This document shows positions 5,762 through 6,192 of a stretch of 6,192 nt of DNA, in pieces. This DNA is from Dehalococcoidia bacterium (GTDB lineage Bacteria > Chloroflexota > Dehalococcoidia > Lucifugimonadales > Lucifugimonadaceae), in NCBI GenBank assembly GCA_012270805.1, contig JAAXHR010000239.1:2571-8762 (forward strand), written 5' to 3'. The stretch's first letter is position 1. Every line of letters starts with the position of its first letter. The translations under genes and the position numbers were made by a program. The notes below the pieces were generated by a model. The model was not told the DNA's origin. It saw only the letters and a program-made list of their open reading frames with translations, and searched no databases.

Positions 5762-6192
5762 TGCTCGATATCCCTCAAGATCGCATCGATTATCTGCGAT
5801 ATGTTGTCGAAATCCCGCGCGCCGCGGAACTGCAACCGCACTTCCTCGCCATCCTTGTCTACATACGCGAGGAAGATTGTTGGAGTGGATTGTACGCCCA
5901 TAGCCTCGCCACGTGCCCGATCGATCTGCCAAGTCGTGTTGTGCCTACGCGATGCTAGGCACTCGTTCATCGCGTCTGCTTCAACGCCCAAATCTGCCGC
6001 CAAATCTCCAAGGAGCTGCTCCGAAATCTCCGATTGATGCTCGTATACTGCATCGACGTAGGCCCAAAAATGCTCCGCGCCTTGCTCGCCCGCGCACTCC
6101 GCGTACTCCGCACCGATAGCCGACTCCTGAGCCAGTATCGGAAAGTGGAAATATATCGACCTCACTAGGCCGTCGGCGATATACGTATCATG
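5758..6192 (-). CDS. DsbA-family thioredoxin-fold oxidoreductase, C-terminal 144 residues (5' end outside window)
   Basis: The frame is open from the right edge (6192) to TGA at 5760-5758, so the start lies outside. The visible part reads HDTYIADGLVRSIYFHFP, followed by AECAGEQG (32-39), HFWAYVDAVYEHQ and NECLASRR (76-83), then GVQSTPTIFL (99-108) with Thr103-Pro104 as the expected cis-proline loop, and a final helix. This is the second half of a DsbA-like (thioredoxin_4) domain. The catalytic CxxC and any signal peptide or lipobox would be upstream of the window, so activity and location cannot be judged. Members usually oxidise or isomerise protein disulfides outside the cytoplasm. The GTG at 6165 is internal to the domain and not a credible start. 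The gene is the promoter-proximal member of an operon with the dehydratase. Confidence 0.85.
   Translation of the reverse strand, partial: HDTYIADGLVRSIYFHFPILAQESAIGAEYAECAGEQGAEHFWAYVDAVYEHQSEISEQLLGDLAADLGVEADAMNECLASRRHNTTWQIDRARGEAMGVQSTPTIFLAYVDKDGEEVRLQFRGARDFDNISQIIDAILRDIEQ
5771..5776 (-). promoter_or_regulatory. Ribosome-binding site for the dehydratase GTG start
   Basis: On the minus strand GAGGGA (5776-5771) lies nine bases before GTG 5761, inside the last codons of the dsbA-like gene. It decides in favour of the GTG start over the longer reading frame. The GTGA overlap (5761-5758) indicates translational coupling. Confidence 0.6.

Noticed and set aside
5762..5932. N-terminal extension of the dehydratase reading frame
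   Set aside because: The 57 extra residues overlap the DsbA-like gene, do not resemble an enolase capping domain, and are unnecessary given a ribosome-binding site before GTG 5761.

Overview
This is a bacterial stretch of about 6.2 kb with slightly GC-rich, tightly packed genes. It carries six genes I can name by family plus a set of related inverted repeats around one of them. Nothing here is diagnostic of a phylum. The divergent rpmB / DAK-domain pair also occurs in Bacillus. An acid-sugar dehydratase of the enolase superfamily coupled to a DsbA-like gene would fit an uncultured environmental lineage such as SAR202-type Chloroflexota, but that is a guess.

Layout, left to right. (1) Positions 1-1081, plus strand: the C-terminal end of a DUF5131 (phage Gp37/Gp68) 'three-Cys-motif' protein, directly followed and probably overlapped by its usual partner TcmP, a methyltransferase-like protein. 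This two-gene module is widespread, but I know of no established function. (2) 1151-1378, minus strand: ribosomal protein L28 (rpmB) in a form without zinc-ligand cysteines. It is divergent from (3) 1562-3241, plus strand: a full-length FakA/YloV-type DAK-domain protein, the fatty-acid kinase catalytic subunit family. (4) 3327-4460, minus strand: a Fic-domain AMP-transferase with an intact catalytic motif and an intact N-terminal inhibitory motif. (5) 4592-5761, minus strand: an enolase-superfamily acid-sugar dehydratase of galactonate/mannonate dehydratase type. Its GTG start overlaps the stop of (6) 5758-6192, minus strand: the C-terminal part of a DsbA-family thiol oxidoreductase that runs off the right edge. 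Genes 5 and 6 form an operon, with the DsbA-like gene first.

The most unusual structure lies around fic. A 65-bp unit occurs in direct orientation on both sides of the gene (3251-3315 and 4520-4584), collinear without gaps, with its first 25 bp identical. A third, related 34-bp perfect palindrome (4480-4513) lies 20 bp upstream of the fic start codon. The palindromes share a fixed outer and inner frame (TTG-N4-TCATTTT / AAAATGA-N4-CAA). Their 4-bp cores differ between copies but stay complementary within two of the three copies, which looks like compensatory change. The repeats fit almost exactly between the ends of the flanking genes, so fic could be a cassette inserted between, or bounded by, copies of a repeat family. 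None of the hairpins is followed by a T-tract, so they are not classic intrinsic terminators.

The two gaps without annotated genes (1082-1150 and 1379-1561) are short. In the second I see only a weak possible rpmB promoter and a modest ribosome-binding site for the DAK gene. I found no tRNA, rRNA, CRISPR array or transposase gene.
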